Shown here one piece after another: positions 35,060 through 46,902 of a stretch of DNA of 64,000 nt (positions within the stretch are counted from its first letter, which is position 1; each line of letters opens with the position of its first letter). The position numbers were made by a program, and so were the translations under genes. The stretch lies in the NCBI RefSeq assembly GCF_932276165.1, contig NC_063994.1, forward strand, positions 1,798,001 through 1,862,000, read 5' to 3'. The stretch is from Plutella xylostella. Lineage: Eukaryota; Arthropoda; Insecta; Lepidoptera; Plutellidae. The notes beneath the pieces are model-generated. The model was not told where the DNA came from, made no database searches, and saw only the letters and a program-made list of their open reading frames with translations.

Positions 35060-35560
35060 TATTGTGTATTTTTTTTTTTTTTTTTTTTAAAGATTTTATT
35101 ATCACTCCACAGACTTTATGTCCGTGCCTTTTTGAGAGATCAATATATTGTGAGAGTTTGGTTGTTTTTTGTCTTCATCTTTTAACTACTCACTACTCAA
35201 TGTGGAAGCTTATAATATATATATTTTATCTTTTATATATATATACCTATATATTATTAATAATTTTTTTTTTTTGCACTCCTGGAGGAAAATCTACACA
35301 GACACCTGGGAAGGGGACCCAGGTAGTGTCGGCCTTTAACCGACTAAAAACCCCCAGTTGTGCATTTCTTGTTTTTTTTTTTTTTTTTCTTTGTTTCACA
35401 CAGTCACACTTACAATTATAATGGCAACAAACATTTGAAGGGTAGGGCCAGTGTCAGCTGTCTTCAGAGAACTTAACAGACGCCTGTCAGTGGCCACACA
35501 CTCCTTTTGTCATCGCTGTTGTTTTGCCTGGTGTTAATGTGTGACAGTGTTCTTAAAACT
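35060..35560 (+). repeat. Poly(T)-punctuated retroelement-like sequence
   Basis: Long T runs at 35070-35088, 35264-35273 and 35372-35388 separate segments such as GGGAAGGGGACCCAGGTAG, CTTTAACCGACTAAAAACCC and ACTTAACAGACGCCTGTCAG. These read like retrotransposed, A-tailed inserts on the minus strand. The family is not recognised. They lie directly 3' of the endogenous viral frame. Confidence 0.5.
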
Positions 35561-35730
35561 ATCTTAATTTTATTGGTTAGTTCTTATACAGATAATATTA
35601 ATTCATGATATACTATACAATACCTACATATCAAAACTATACAATACATGCTATATACTATACATAACAAAACTATAAAATACATGCAATACGGTTTGGC
35701 CGTCAATATAAAATTAAAATCAAAATTCTC

Positions 35731-37020
35731 CTATTCCGCTCCATTTTGCGTTGCCAAAAGCCTTGATTGCTGGGCAACGACCTCTTTGTCCCGATTTTTT
35801 ATTGCGATCTTTAGGTTGTACTCGAGGATCCGTTTCTTCGGTGCTGTTATTGCCGTTTTAGCGAGGTTGCCGATAGCGTCCTCGGTGTCATCCGCATAGT
35901 AGGTGCAGGCGGAGGTGTGCCTCGACAGCGCCACTACTGCGTGAGGTATGCTATCGTGCAACTTTATTTTATCTTTTGTTTTTATGATAATGACGGATTC
36001 GTACGTCAATCCCTGTGCTTCGTGTATGGTTAAGACGCGTGATCCCGTTCCTTCTCCAAACCCTTGGCTGGTCAGGGTCTCTTTTTCTTCCTGTGTATGC
36101 GTCAGGAATAGAGTGTTGGTTTGGGATTTTAGAATTGCTGCGTCTGTAAACCTTTTCAGCTGCAGGGATTGGATACGCGTTGTGGCTGCGTATATGCCTG
36201 AGTATACTTCTCTTAGGGCGTATGCAACATCCATGGGGTTTCTGTATGAGCACAACAGCTCCTGGGTGATGTTTGCTACCAGTGTTGGGCGACTGTACCT
36301 TAGTTCGAATAGGTTCTCTCTGTCTATGTACGGTAGCTGGTTGATGTCTCCGATTAGAGCAATATCACTGGCACGGGACAGGCGGGCGGCAATTACGATT
36401 GCCCCGAAATGGTTCATCAGGGCCTCGTCAATTATCAGGCGTTGGCATCCGACATGTTCTCTAAAGCCGTTTACTAGGACTGATGCCATCGTACGTACCC
36501 TAGTTCTAACCATGTCCCCGATCCTATGCGCTAGCCTGTTTCGTATATCGACGGCCGCCTCAGTTGTCGTGGTGATAATGGTGTCTTTGCTCACATCGAA
36601 GTTATTTACCACCCAGGTTGTCTTCCCACATCCAGGTACCCCGTTCACCCAAGCGATGGTGGGCATCGTCCAGCTATTCCAGGTAGCGTTAATGGTTTCC
36701 GCTTTTGCTAGGATTTTGTCCTCTAGCATAATCCTGGTACACTGAGCTACGACCACCATTTGGTTGTTGTGTGGGAGAGTGAGTTTCGGGATGTTGCGTT
36801 CCCAGGGCACGAATCCGCATTCCTCGCTATAAGCCGCCATATACGCTCCAGTCATTTTGCCTCTGAGGACTTGGCAACTACTGTTATCGTATATGCAGGC
36901 TTCGGCCTCCTCGAGTAAAACTTTTAGCCGGCTTTTTTTTAGATGAGTGTATTGACAGATAAAGCATAAAACTATTGCTTCTTTATCTGCGTGCGTTATA
37001 ATAAAACAACTCAGTTTTTT
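35731..37020 (-). CDS. Endogenous RNA-virus superfamily 1 helicase
   Basis: A stop-free frame of 430 codons; the first ATG at 36855 leaves 374 codons. It encodes a complete viral SF1 helicase domain of the alphavirus-like supergroup (Viral_helicase1 family). Counted from the ATG: Walker A VNGVPGCGKTT (about 69-80), Walker B RLIIDEA (about 139), motif III ALIGDINQLP (about 165), QELLCSYRNP (about 197), motif V VLTIHEAQGLTYESVIII (about 270), motif VI VVALSRHTS (about 308). The 55 codons upstream of the ATG are also open. No methyltransferase, polymerase or capsid sequence is visible next to it, so it is a fragment of a replicase. No frameshift or stop interrupts the domain. Endogenous fragments related to virga/nege-like viruses are known in insect genomes; domestication is possible but unproven. 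Confidence 0.85.
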   Translation of the reverse strand, partial: KKLSCFIITHADKEAIVLCFICQYTHLKKSRLKVLLEEAEACIYDNSSCQVLRGKMTGAYMAAYSEECGFVPWERNIPKLTLPHNNQMVVVAQCTRIMLEDKILAKAETINATWNSWTMPTIAWVNGVPGCGKTTWVVNNFDVSKDTIITTTTEAAVDIRNRLAHRIGDMVRTRVRTMASVLVNGFREHVGCQRLIIDEALMNHFGAIVIAARLSRASDIALIGDINQLPYIDRENLFELRYSRPTLVANITQELLCSYRNPMDVAYALREVYSGIYAATTRIQSLQLKRFTDAAILKSQTNTLFLTHTQEEKETLTSQGFGEGTGSRVLTIHEAQGLTYESVIIIKTKDKIKLHDSIPHAVVALSRHTSACTYYADDTEDAIGNLAKTAITAPKKRILEYNLKIAIKNRDKEVVAQQSRLLATQNGAE

Positions 37021-37691
37021 TCAGTGTTTTTAAAATTTTGTTTGTTTTAATGAACGCTGCATTAATATTTTTTCGGTGCTGGCAACTCCACTTTCCATTT
37101 CCTGTCATGTCATTTTGACTTTTGTTAAACGTCAAGTCAAAATGGCGTCGCTTTGCTTGTGCACTTAGAAATTTCGATCATTTTGTGAATTCTAATCGTT
37201 TCTATGCTGGATTCTTGAATTCAAAACCAATATTGCATAGATTTGTAACCGAATTTTTCAGGTATGCTTCAGTTTTATTGTGTAGTTCTAATTTATACGG
37301 TTTTTTTATGCGTCAACAAACATTGTTGAAAACGCCGATCTTAATACGGCATTTCAACAATAAAGACCAACGCCGTGAAGAATCGGTGGTGTTATGAATC
37401 ATAATTTAGTTTTGATTGTTATAAATGTCTAGAATCACTGGATGTAGATGACGAGGAATCTTGCAGTGTGGCGCTCATAAAATGCTAATGCAACGTCAAG
37501 CATATTGGTTGTGTGTAACAAAATAGAATTCCTTCAGCAAAATAATGTAATTCACACTCGTCTGCGTGTTACTGTAATATGCACTACGTGTACCAGACTA
37601 GCCTTTAGTCTAGCAATAAAGAGAATTAAATTTAGTCTATATGGTATTCTATTCATTGTTTGTTTTTATAATTTCAGGTTTCTTGGTCGCG
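37021..37691 (+). promoter_or_regulatory. Upstream region and 5' UTR of Bap111
   Basis: AT-rich with several short GC-richer stretches. An acceptor TTTATAATTTCAG ends at 37678, 13 nt before the start codon, so at least one 5' non-coding exon lies upstream. The transcription start was not located. Confidence 0.4.
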
Positions 37692-40600
37692 ATGGCGATG
37701 CCAAACAATTACAAACCTAACCCTGCCATGTCGATGCCGAGCCCTCAAAGCAATCCGCGTTTGTATTCTTTCTTGTTTAAATTTAATATTAACTCTTTAT
37801 TTGACGAGTTTCAGATTTTTCCAGAAGAACATAGTATGCTGTAGTGTATTACCTATTGATATATACTGTCTGCTGCTAGTCTGACTGGCCAATCCTTTCA
37901 CCATGCTTACATGACAATGGCATATCCTTTAATCATTTTTCTTTCTGGAATAAATTGTGGATATGATATCCTTGGGAAAGGCCTACATCCAGCAGTTGAC
38001 TGCTATAGGCTGAAGAAGAAGATGACATCCTTGAACAGGTGTTCAGTAGTGGCTGGTTGAGAAATCCCAATGTTACCATTCCTTAGGAAATTTGAGGCCT
38101 ATGTCCAGCAGTTTGATTCCGAGATGATGTGATAGTGTCTAAAAACCAATCTAAAAGATGATGAAGAGGTCTATGTCCTGAAGTTTACAGCAACAGTTAA
38201 TGTTTGTAGATTTATTTTCGTTAAGTAAAGACCTTTTGCATGATTTAGAAGCAACCAAAATTTTCCACATTGTGTTTTAATAATGAAATTATTTCAGCAT
38301 CTTTCTGTGATACAATGTCTTTAATTAATCCATTATGCCACCCATTTTGAAATCAAGCAGATTTTAAAGTTATAGAACTTTGCAGCAGAATGATTGTTTT
38401 AATGTAATGATTACTTTATTTGTATTTTGAGCAGCTATTATTAGAATAGCCTTAGATACTAACTTGATTAACCAGCCATAGTTGGTGTATGCCTCGCTTG
38501 CCGGGCTACAAGACCTAGATGACATGTTCTTTGTAATGCCAACTTACAACTACGCAAAAGCCTCTTAGCATGTATCCAAACAATTCTGCTTTGTTTCCAA
38601 ACTTTATTTCGCATATTATAACCTGTTTTGTTATGTTGTTTACATATCCTATTTTTCTTTTGTTGTTTTATTTGATGTTTTGTTTTGTTGACAACAGACT
38701 ACATGGTAGCAGGACCCCCAATGACTTACGGTATGGTAAAAGGTAATGAACCAAGATGAATTACAATTATTTTTTTCAAAATTATGTTCTCACCACCATT
38801 TTTCGGCCTTAGGTTTATTCTTTGGGGTATTAAATGTTAATCACGCAAAATTTCGTTTTCGATCACAAGCAATCACCGTCATCTACACACCACTGTTTTC
38901 TTTTTGTTGTTTCTCTTCTCATTTGTTTTCTTTATTATTTATCCTCTTTAATTTCACTTGAGCTTACTACCCTTTATTCTTTGCTAGTACTGACCAACTA
39001 ACAACCAATAACAACTACAGTACGACCTAGTTGACGCATTACTTTCGTTTGCTTCCCCCCTTCCCGTCCCCTTATGCTTTTTTGTTTTTTCTTTCATTGC
39101 ATTGCCGGCGCTGCTTGGCTTGAAGGCGGTATGAATGCCCCGCACCATAACCAGCAGTATCAGTACGGGTACGGGTCGCCCGCCCCGGGCCAGTACTGGG
39201 GGCAGCATGTGACGCCGGCGGCTCGTTTCGGTGCAGAGGGCGGGAGGCGCGCGGCGGCGGGCGCGGCGGGCGCCGGGGGCGGCAAGGACGACAAGACGAG
39301 CCCGTTCGTGACCACGCTGCACTCGCACCCGGCCTTCCAGCCGCAGAAGATCGGGAAGCTCCCGGCTGGGGTGAGTGCGAGAAGCGGTTTAGATCAGTAT
39401 ATGTAATTCAATTCGTAAAATTCAGCCAAAAGTAGTAGGCAACGGAGATGTACCTTGAATACTGAAGATGGGACATTTTACTGAAAGGAGACCTTCATTT
39501 TGCAGTGCAGGATACCTCGTATTTGTAAATTTACCTCAGCACCTACCCTTTGGCTGGTTTTACAGTCACGCTGATTATGTCAGCGCTGACGCTTCATAGA
39601 AATTATCTGCCTTAACGATCAGCATGACTGAAATGAAATACCAGCCTAAGGTACACACTACACACGACGTTCTTACTATAACTATGAATGTATATTACTA
39701 CTCGCCCAAAACTATTTACATTTGTTTTATTTTATTTATTTAAATAAGGAACACCAGCAGTTAACACAACAGACATAAAAGTAAATTTTACATACTATCA
39801 ATTTCGTTTGGATACATTTGGAAAATGTACCTATGCCTATCTGAAATTAACTTATCACAAATAACCCCCGCTCCCCGCAGGGCGCCGGGCTGCCCAAGCC
39901 GCCGAAGCCTCCAGAGAAGCCGCTCATGCCCTACATGAGGTACTCGCGCCGCGTCTGGGACAGCGTCAAGGTAAACGACCACTTTTACTGTTACACTTAA
40001 GGTAAGTTTTTCAATATCATCATTCGTCCGTAACCTAACACGCCTGGATTGTAGGGGCCTCTATAAAAAAGCGCTACAACACTGTCCTCAGCATTCTCAT
40101 TCTTTGTTCTTTCATCCTTCTACAGCCACTCTCTGTCTAAGGTCGTGGGCTTAGTGGACCATGGGGCGTCCCAGGCTATGTCTGCCTGTGCGTGATCTCC
40201 ACTCGAGAACTCATCTACAACACCCGTCATCGAGTTTACGGCATACATAGCAGGCTAATTGCCACTCGAGATTTAATTTTTTTCAATACCTAGTTATAGA
40301 TCTAAGTTATGGGACGAATTATATTGATTGGAGCGCCTACATTGACGAATAGTGACGGTCAACTGCGCGCCAATGGCGCCATTCATCTTCATTATGACGC
40401 ATTGTCCTGTAACAACAGTGGTTAGAAACATACTTATGATGTATTATAAATTCTTATCTCCAGGCAGAGCACCCTGACCTCAAGCTGTGGGAGATCGGGC
40501 GCATCATCGGCGGCATGTGGCGCGACCTGCCCGAGACCGAGAAGGCCGTGTTTGTCGACGAGTATGAGGCGGAGAAGGTATGATTTTGTAGAAAAAAAAC

Positions 40601-43600
40601 TGAGAAAGTACAAGAGATAGAAGATTTCAAGTCTGTTTTTTAATCTTAGATACTAATTTAATTGACAGATTCTGGACGGTTCATGAATAGTTGATTATCT
40701 CGCGATTAAGTGACAATTGACTGTTGATGAACCGTTCAGAATAGGTAGGTCAATTTAGTATCTGAGTTTAAAAAACAGACCACAGCTTAAAATCAGTTAC
40801 TGGTACGGTTATTTTGGAAATATGAGCCTTTTATGACGTACTATGTGGCCTTAAATAATTCCATAACAGGGCGAGAGAGAGACCTATGTCTTGAAGACGG
40901 AAACTTGTTTTGGTGATTTTGTATTGAGGTGAAATCACAAATTGAGTCAATTCACACTCCAGGGGTTATTAAACACTGCAAAACTACAACATTAAATATT
41001 AATAATGTAACTTATTTCAACTCAGGCGCAGTACACAGAAATGTTGAAAACATACCAAGCCTCTCCGGCGTACGTACAATGGCTGGCTTACAAGTCCAGA
41101 GGTATATAACATATACATAGGCATTTATGTATTCACCGGGTCCTATGTGTATCATACCACCTCACATGCTTGGTAACACGGGTTGTAAATTACAAAAATA
41201 TTGGATGCTGATTGAATTGAGACCTTGTGTACTGTTGAAAAGGTTGTATTTCCTCTGTTTTATTCAATGACATTGGAAATTATGCTTTATTACCAGTGTT
41301 TAAGGTTGAAATTGATTCGGTGGTGCTAGTGTATGTCTCCATTTGTGTTAACACGCTATATGCATCATGGAAACATTCACATAATTATTTTGACATAATA
41401 TACAGGATACAATGAATTTGAAGCCACTGTATATTCTAAAGCACACAGGAATTCCCATGTACAGTGGCCTGCGCCTAAAAGTATGCAGGCACGGTCCGCA
41501 CAGTGATGCCATCTAGTATAAACCTTGTAACTACAACGTATTGGACGTGTGTTTTGATAAGTGCATGTTGTTGTTCTATAAGTAAGAGTGTTTGAGCAGT
41601 ACGATATTGTTAGTATTCGCTGTTTTTACTACTGTGTATATTAGGTAGTTAATTTCTTACAATTTCGTCATAGTGACTGTGGCGTAGTTGTTAAGGCGTG
41701 GCGCGGCGGTGCCGCATGAGTTATTACGAATTTGTTGATACTTACTTCGCATCCTGTTATTGTTTTTTGTGACTTTAAAGATCATAATATGATAGAAGTT
41801 TCCTTTACTTTCTTTTTTTAATTTTTTTAATTCGATTAAGGGTTTGTTACTATTTAAAAAACTAAATTAAAATTGATTGTTAATCAATAACACACTTGAT
41901 GGGATCAATAATCTACAATAGTTAGTAGCAGTCAGGTGCAATGTAGAGGACGACTAACTAAAACTTGCTTCTTTTTATTTATTGAGTTGTTCTCATAAGA
42001 TTGAGGCTAGAACTATATATTATTATTATAATATATTAAGTATATGTGATCATGAATCCCAAAGTTCTTTGAGACAATACAACACTTGCGTTCCACTCAA
42101 CGTTTTATAAATCGCTTTGGCTTCTAAATATTACTTATCGGTGCTTACTACTGATATCAAGAATGTTAAAAGTCATTTAAAAATAAAAACCAATAGTTTT
42201 ACTATTTAGTGGAGGACTTGAACACAGGGACCTCATGCCGCCGCATCAATTCATGAATGCTTAACCACTCAGACTATCACCGACCATGATAGCGTTCTCG
42301 AAATATGCTATCATTATGCTGTTATTATTACCGCCACCGCCCCGTAACTTATATTTACAAGCTGGTTACTAGATGGCATTACTGTTTCCAATTCGCCTGA
42401 TTACTTTTAGGCGCAGGCCACCGTACACTCTAAATTTGGTATTTAAGTTATCCTGTTGGTTGGCTAAGGGTATTGAAAATAATTTATCCAAAACTACGGC
42501 ATAACCTATGCCCAATGAGATGTCAGCGTCTCTGAGTATCCTGACCAATCGCATCGCGTGCGGAGATATGCGGGTATATTTTCAAGCTCATTTATGATTG
42601 GTCTAAATCAACGCCGTCTAGCGCACCTACGTTGAACTGCTTGGTCTAATTCACATTTTTCTTTTGACAAATACCCTTAGCCAGCCACCCCAATTGTGAC
42701 TAACCAAGCACCATGGAATAATTGTAATTTTGTTCCCCACATGCACCGTCACGTAATGTAAATTGTTGCACCATTCCCGGGCGCGTACCCTAACGCAGTC
42801 GGAGTATGAAAAGAGTTTGAAGACGTACCACAATTCGCCGGCTTACCTCGCCTATATCGCGGCGAAAAATAAGACTGTCGGTAAGACGAAGATACGAAAA
42901 GTGCATGCTGGTTAGATTATGTTTTTTGGCTTATTAACACTTTATTTGGTACCTTAAATTCGTAAAATATAAAGAATGCTTCAATGTATTTCTGAATAAA
43001 CGTTAAAATCTTTTCAAGAATAACATAGGATTACTCCAATATTGAAACTTTTCGTAAATGTTGGTAATGTTTCGAAAGATTTCATCCCCATTCGACGAGC
43101 TTAGTCTAGGTATACTATGTATGTATTACTTAACATTGTGTATAATTCTTTGCATGTTTGTGTTTTGTTTTATCATAACTGAAAGTGAAATATCTTTATA
43201 TCCTAAAACTAACCATTTAAGCCAGGGATTTGTTTATGGTTTGCTAATGGGTTGGGTGTTAACTGTAATTCTTATGCATGTTAGTGTGTAATTGTTTCGA
43301 AATTCCTTCTAAGATGATGATGACTGGTACCTAATACTGTCAGGACTCATTAATTAAGCTCACCCTAAGCCTAGTTTTAGATCGATCTTGTTTCCAAATT
43401 ATGTACTTTTATAGTTGTTATACTTATGCTAATAAATACACAGTCACAGTATTGCATTGTTATGGACTTAATGACGCATTCTATTTACCATAATTGTGTA
43501 GATTTTGAATTATAGTAGTTTTATACTGACATGAACAATAAACATTGGCTTTGGGTGAGCTTGCACCGATTCATAAATTATCTGTAAATTAACATGAATT

Positions 43601-46163
43601 TTATGCCACAGTGGGTAACCTAGAAGAAGAGACTACTAACAAGAAGGGAAGCGCTCAGAAGGAGCAGCAACAGGACAGAAGAATCGACATCCAACCAGCC
43701 GAGGACGAAGAAGGTAAAGAGACTCCTTTACATTTTACTACCTGGAAATTTCTTGGTAAAAAGTAGCATATAGCACTCATGAAGTGGATTTATAATATGT
43801 AGTGATAGATTTTTTTTAAATTTTTGGGTACCTAGTGGTAGATGGGAAATGGGAAGCAGCCAAGACGCCAAGTTTTAGCTAACTCGTACGACGTAGAAAA
43901 AAGTGGTATAGTAAGCCGAAAGAGCTCGTTGGGTTATTTTGAACGGCGTGAGTGCTCACTCTATTTTGGATTACAACATCACTAACTTTACCAACATATC
44001 TGTAATTATAACCCCCTTGTTCATAGTTATCGAACTGTTTTGTTCCTCTGTTCTGTCCCTTTTTGACAGGGGCAAAACAGCCCAATAGCTAAAACAACAA
44101 CTATAAGGGGCAACTCCATAAGGTGTCAATACTTCAATATAATCCCTATCCTTGTTTCTCTACAGACCAAGACGACGGCCTGTCAGTGAAGCACATCGCC
44201 TACGCTCGCTACCTGCGCAACCACCGCCTCGTGAACGAGATCTTCTCCGACACGGCCGTGCCCGACGTGCGCAGCGTGGTCACCACGGCCCGGATGCACG
44301 TGCGTACACCACTATAGCTGACCAATCTGACCATGCCCCCGTCCACTAGAGCTGACCGCCGCCCAGTCGACGAGAGACTAGGCTCTAGAGCTGACCGCCG
44401 ACGAGTGAACGAGAGACTAGGCTCTATAGCTGACCGCCGTGCGTACACCCCCGCCCACTAGAGCTGACCCCGAGTGCACGAGGTCTTCGGAGACACGGCC
44501 GTGCCCGAGCAGCGTGGTCACCACGGCCCGGATGCACGTGCGTACACCCCCGTCCACTAGAGCTGACCACGACTGCACGAGTTGACGAGAGACTAGGCTC
44601 TAGAGCTGACCGCCGCCGAGTGAACGAGATACTAGGCTCTAGAACTGACCGCCGCCGAGTGAACGAGAGACTAGGCTCTAGAGCTGACCGCCGCCAAGTC
44701 AACGAGAGACTAGGCTCTAGAGCTGACCGCCGCCGAGTGAACGAGAGACTAGGCTCTAGAGCTGACCGCCGCCGAGTGAACGAGATACTAGGCTCTAGAG
44801 CTGACCACCGTCACGAGTCAACGAGAGACTAGGCTCTACAGCTGACCACCGTCACGAGTCAATGAGGTCTCCGGAGACACGGCCGTGCCCGACGTGCGCA
44901 GCGTGGTCACCACGGCCCGGATGCACGTGCGTACACCCCCGCCCACTAGAGCTGACCCCGAGTGGACCAGATCTTCAGAGATAAGAGATTAGAGCTGACT
45001 GTAATTCAAACTGGCAAGTGGCAGTGGACCGGCCACACATTTGATATAATAATGCCGAATGATAAAAGAACAACTTTGTGGTAAAAGTATGCAGTTACTA
45101 GCCAATCTGTTTAGCGTTAGTGGCTGACTACCCAGAATACAGCAGACCTACGGGTTTGAATTCTACAATCTGAACGGATATTCGTGTTTTAATTTTTATT
45201 TGTATCCAGGAAGCCCTGGTTTTACACATACGTATGCTTTTGAGCTGCAGGCAAAGGTTAGTTTATTTATACTAGCACTAAATAAACCCCTCTACCACTA
45301 CTAATGTTAACCCTAACTTCATCTAACCCTCAGATCCTGAAGAAACAAGTGCAGTCGCTAACAATACATCAGAAGAAGCTGAATTTTAAATCAATCATGA
45401 CCAGTCTATTAGATACTGGTGTATCAACGCATTGCCAAAAAGGCTACAAGCTCAGCAAATGCTGAACCCTGCCGCTTCAACTAACTTACCTTAGCTCACT
45501 ATCCACAGATCCTGAAGAAGCAAGTCCAGTCGCTGACGATGCACCAGAAGAAGCTGGAGGACGAGCTGCAGCAGATCGAGGAGAAGTTCGACGCCAAGAA
45601 GCGCAAGTTCGTCGAGAGCAGCGACGCTTTCCAGGAGGAGCTTAAGAAGGTAATTAAATCTAAAGTCTGTTTTTTAATATGAGATACTAAATTTACAGAT
45701 TTTATTGTCGCTATCTATTGTGTATTATATAATATTTTTTGTGTTATATAATATTTTTTGTGATTTTCGGAACCCGGATAGAGTGAAACTTTAGGATTTT
45801 TTAAAAAATAAACTAGAAGAGATAGAAACTTCGGAGTTTTACTAAAGTGTTTAAAATAACGAAAACTATAAGATTTAGCAAAATAACCGAGATGACACCA
45901 AAATAGGGTTCATAAAACACTGCGCGGCCGCGGGAAAATGGCAGCATAAATATCATTGAAGTTTAGCATGTAGTAATCTGACACCCTTTTTATCCCTGAA
46001 TTCCCACAGAAATAACCCGTAATTATTTTATTTTTTTAGCATTGCAAGCCGGCAGTGGACGAGGAAACCTTCAACCGTATGGTGGAGCGAGCCGTGGAGC
46101 AGATGCGCCGCGGCCTCGCCCCCGCGCCCCTCGTACCGCCCACCACGCTGCCCAAGGCCGAGG

Positions 46164-46200
<37 letters not shown>

Positions 46201-46281
46201 ATACTAGCGCCGTGGAGCAGATGCGCCGCGGCCTCGCCCCCGCGCCTCTTGTACCACCCACCACGCTGCCCAAGGCCGAGG

Positions 46282-46316
<35 letters not shown>

Positions 46317-46398
46317 ATACACTGCGCCGTGGAGCAGATGCGCCGCGGCCTCGCCCCCGCTCCCCTCGTACCACCAACCACGCTGCCCAAGGCCGAGG

Positions 46399-46433
<35 letters not shown>

Positions 46434-46744
46434 ATACACTATACGCCGTGGAGCAGATGCGCCGCGGCCTCGCCCCCGCGCCCCTCGTACCGCCCACCAC
46501 GCTGCCCAAGGCCGAGGTATCTCTCTCTCTCTCTCTCTCTGTCTATACACTATACGCCGTGGAGCAGATGCGCCGCGGCCTCGCCCCCGCGCCTGTAGTA
46601 CCACCCACTACGCTGCCCAAGGCCGAGGTATCTCTCTCTCTCTCTCTCTCTCTCTGTCTATACACTAGCGCCGTGGAGCAGATGCGCCGCGGCCTCGCCC
46701 CCGCGCCCCTCGTACCACCCACCACGCTGCCCAAGGCCGAGGTA

Positions 46745-46787
<43 letters not shown>

Positions 46788-46857
46788 ATACACTATGCGC
46801 CGCGGCCTCGCCCCCGCGCCCCTCGTACCACCCACCACGCTGCCCAAGGCCGAGGTA

Positions 46858-46902
<45 letters not shown>

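Noticed and set aside
35948..36745. A 265-codon plus-strand frame
   Set aside because: It is antisense to the helicase frame, has no recognisable domain, and is explained by the codon bias of the minus-strand gene.
44152..44832. Arg-rich open frames over the minisatellite
   Set aside because: They read the 37-bp repeat in chance frames; no splice context or conservation signal.
46042..46668. A 208-codon open frame rich in Ser-Leu repeats, and its neighbours in other frames
   Set aside because: It is the translation of (CT)n tracts joined to out-of-frame exon copies. The true exon frame is the other one and ends at the donor at 46162.
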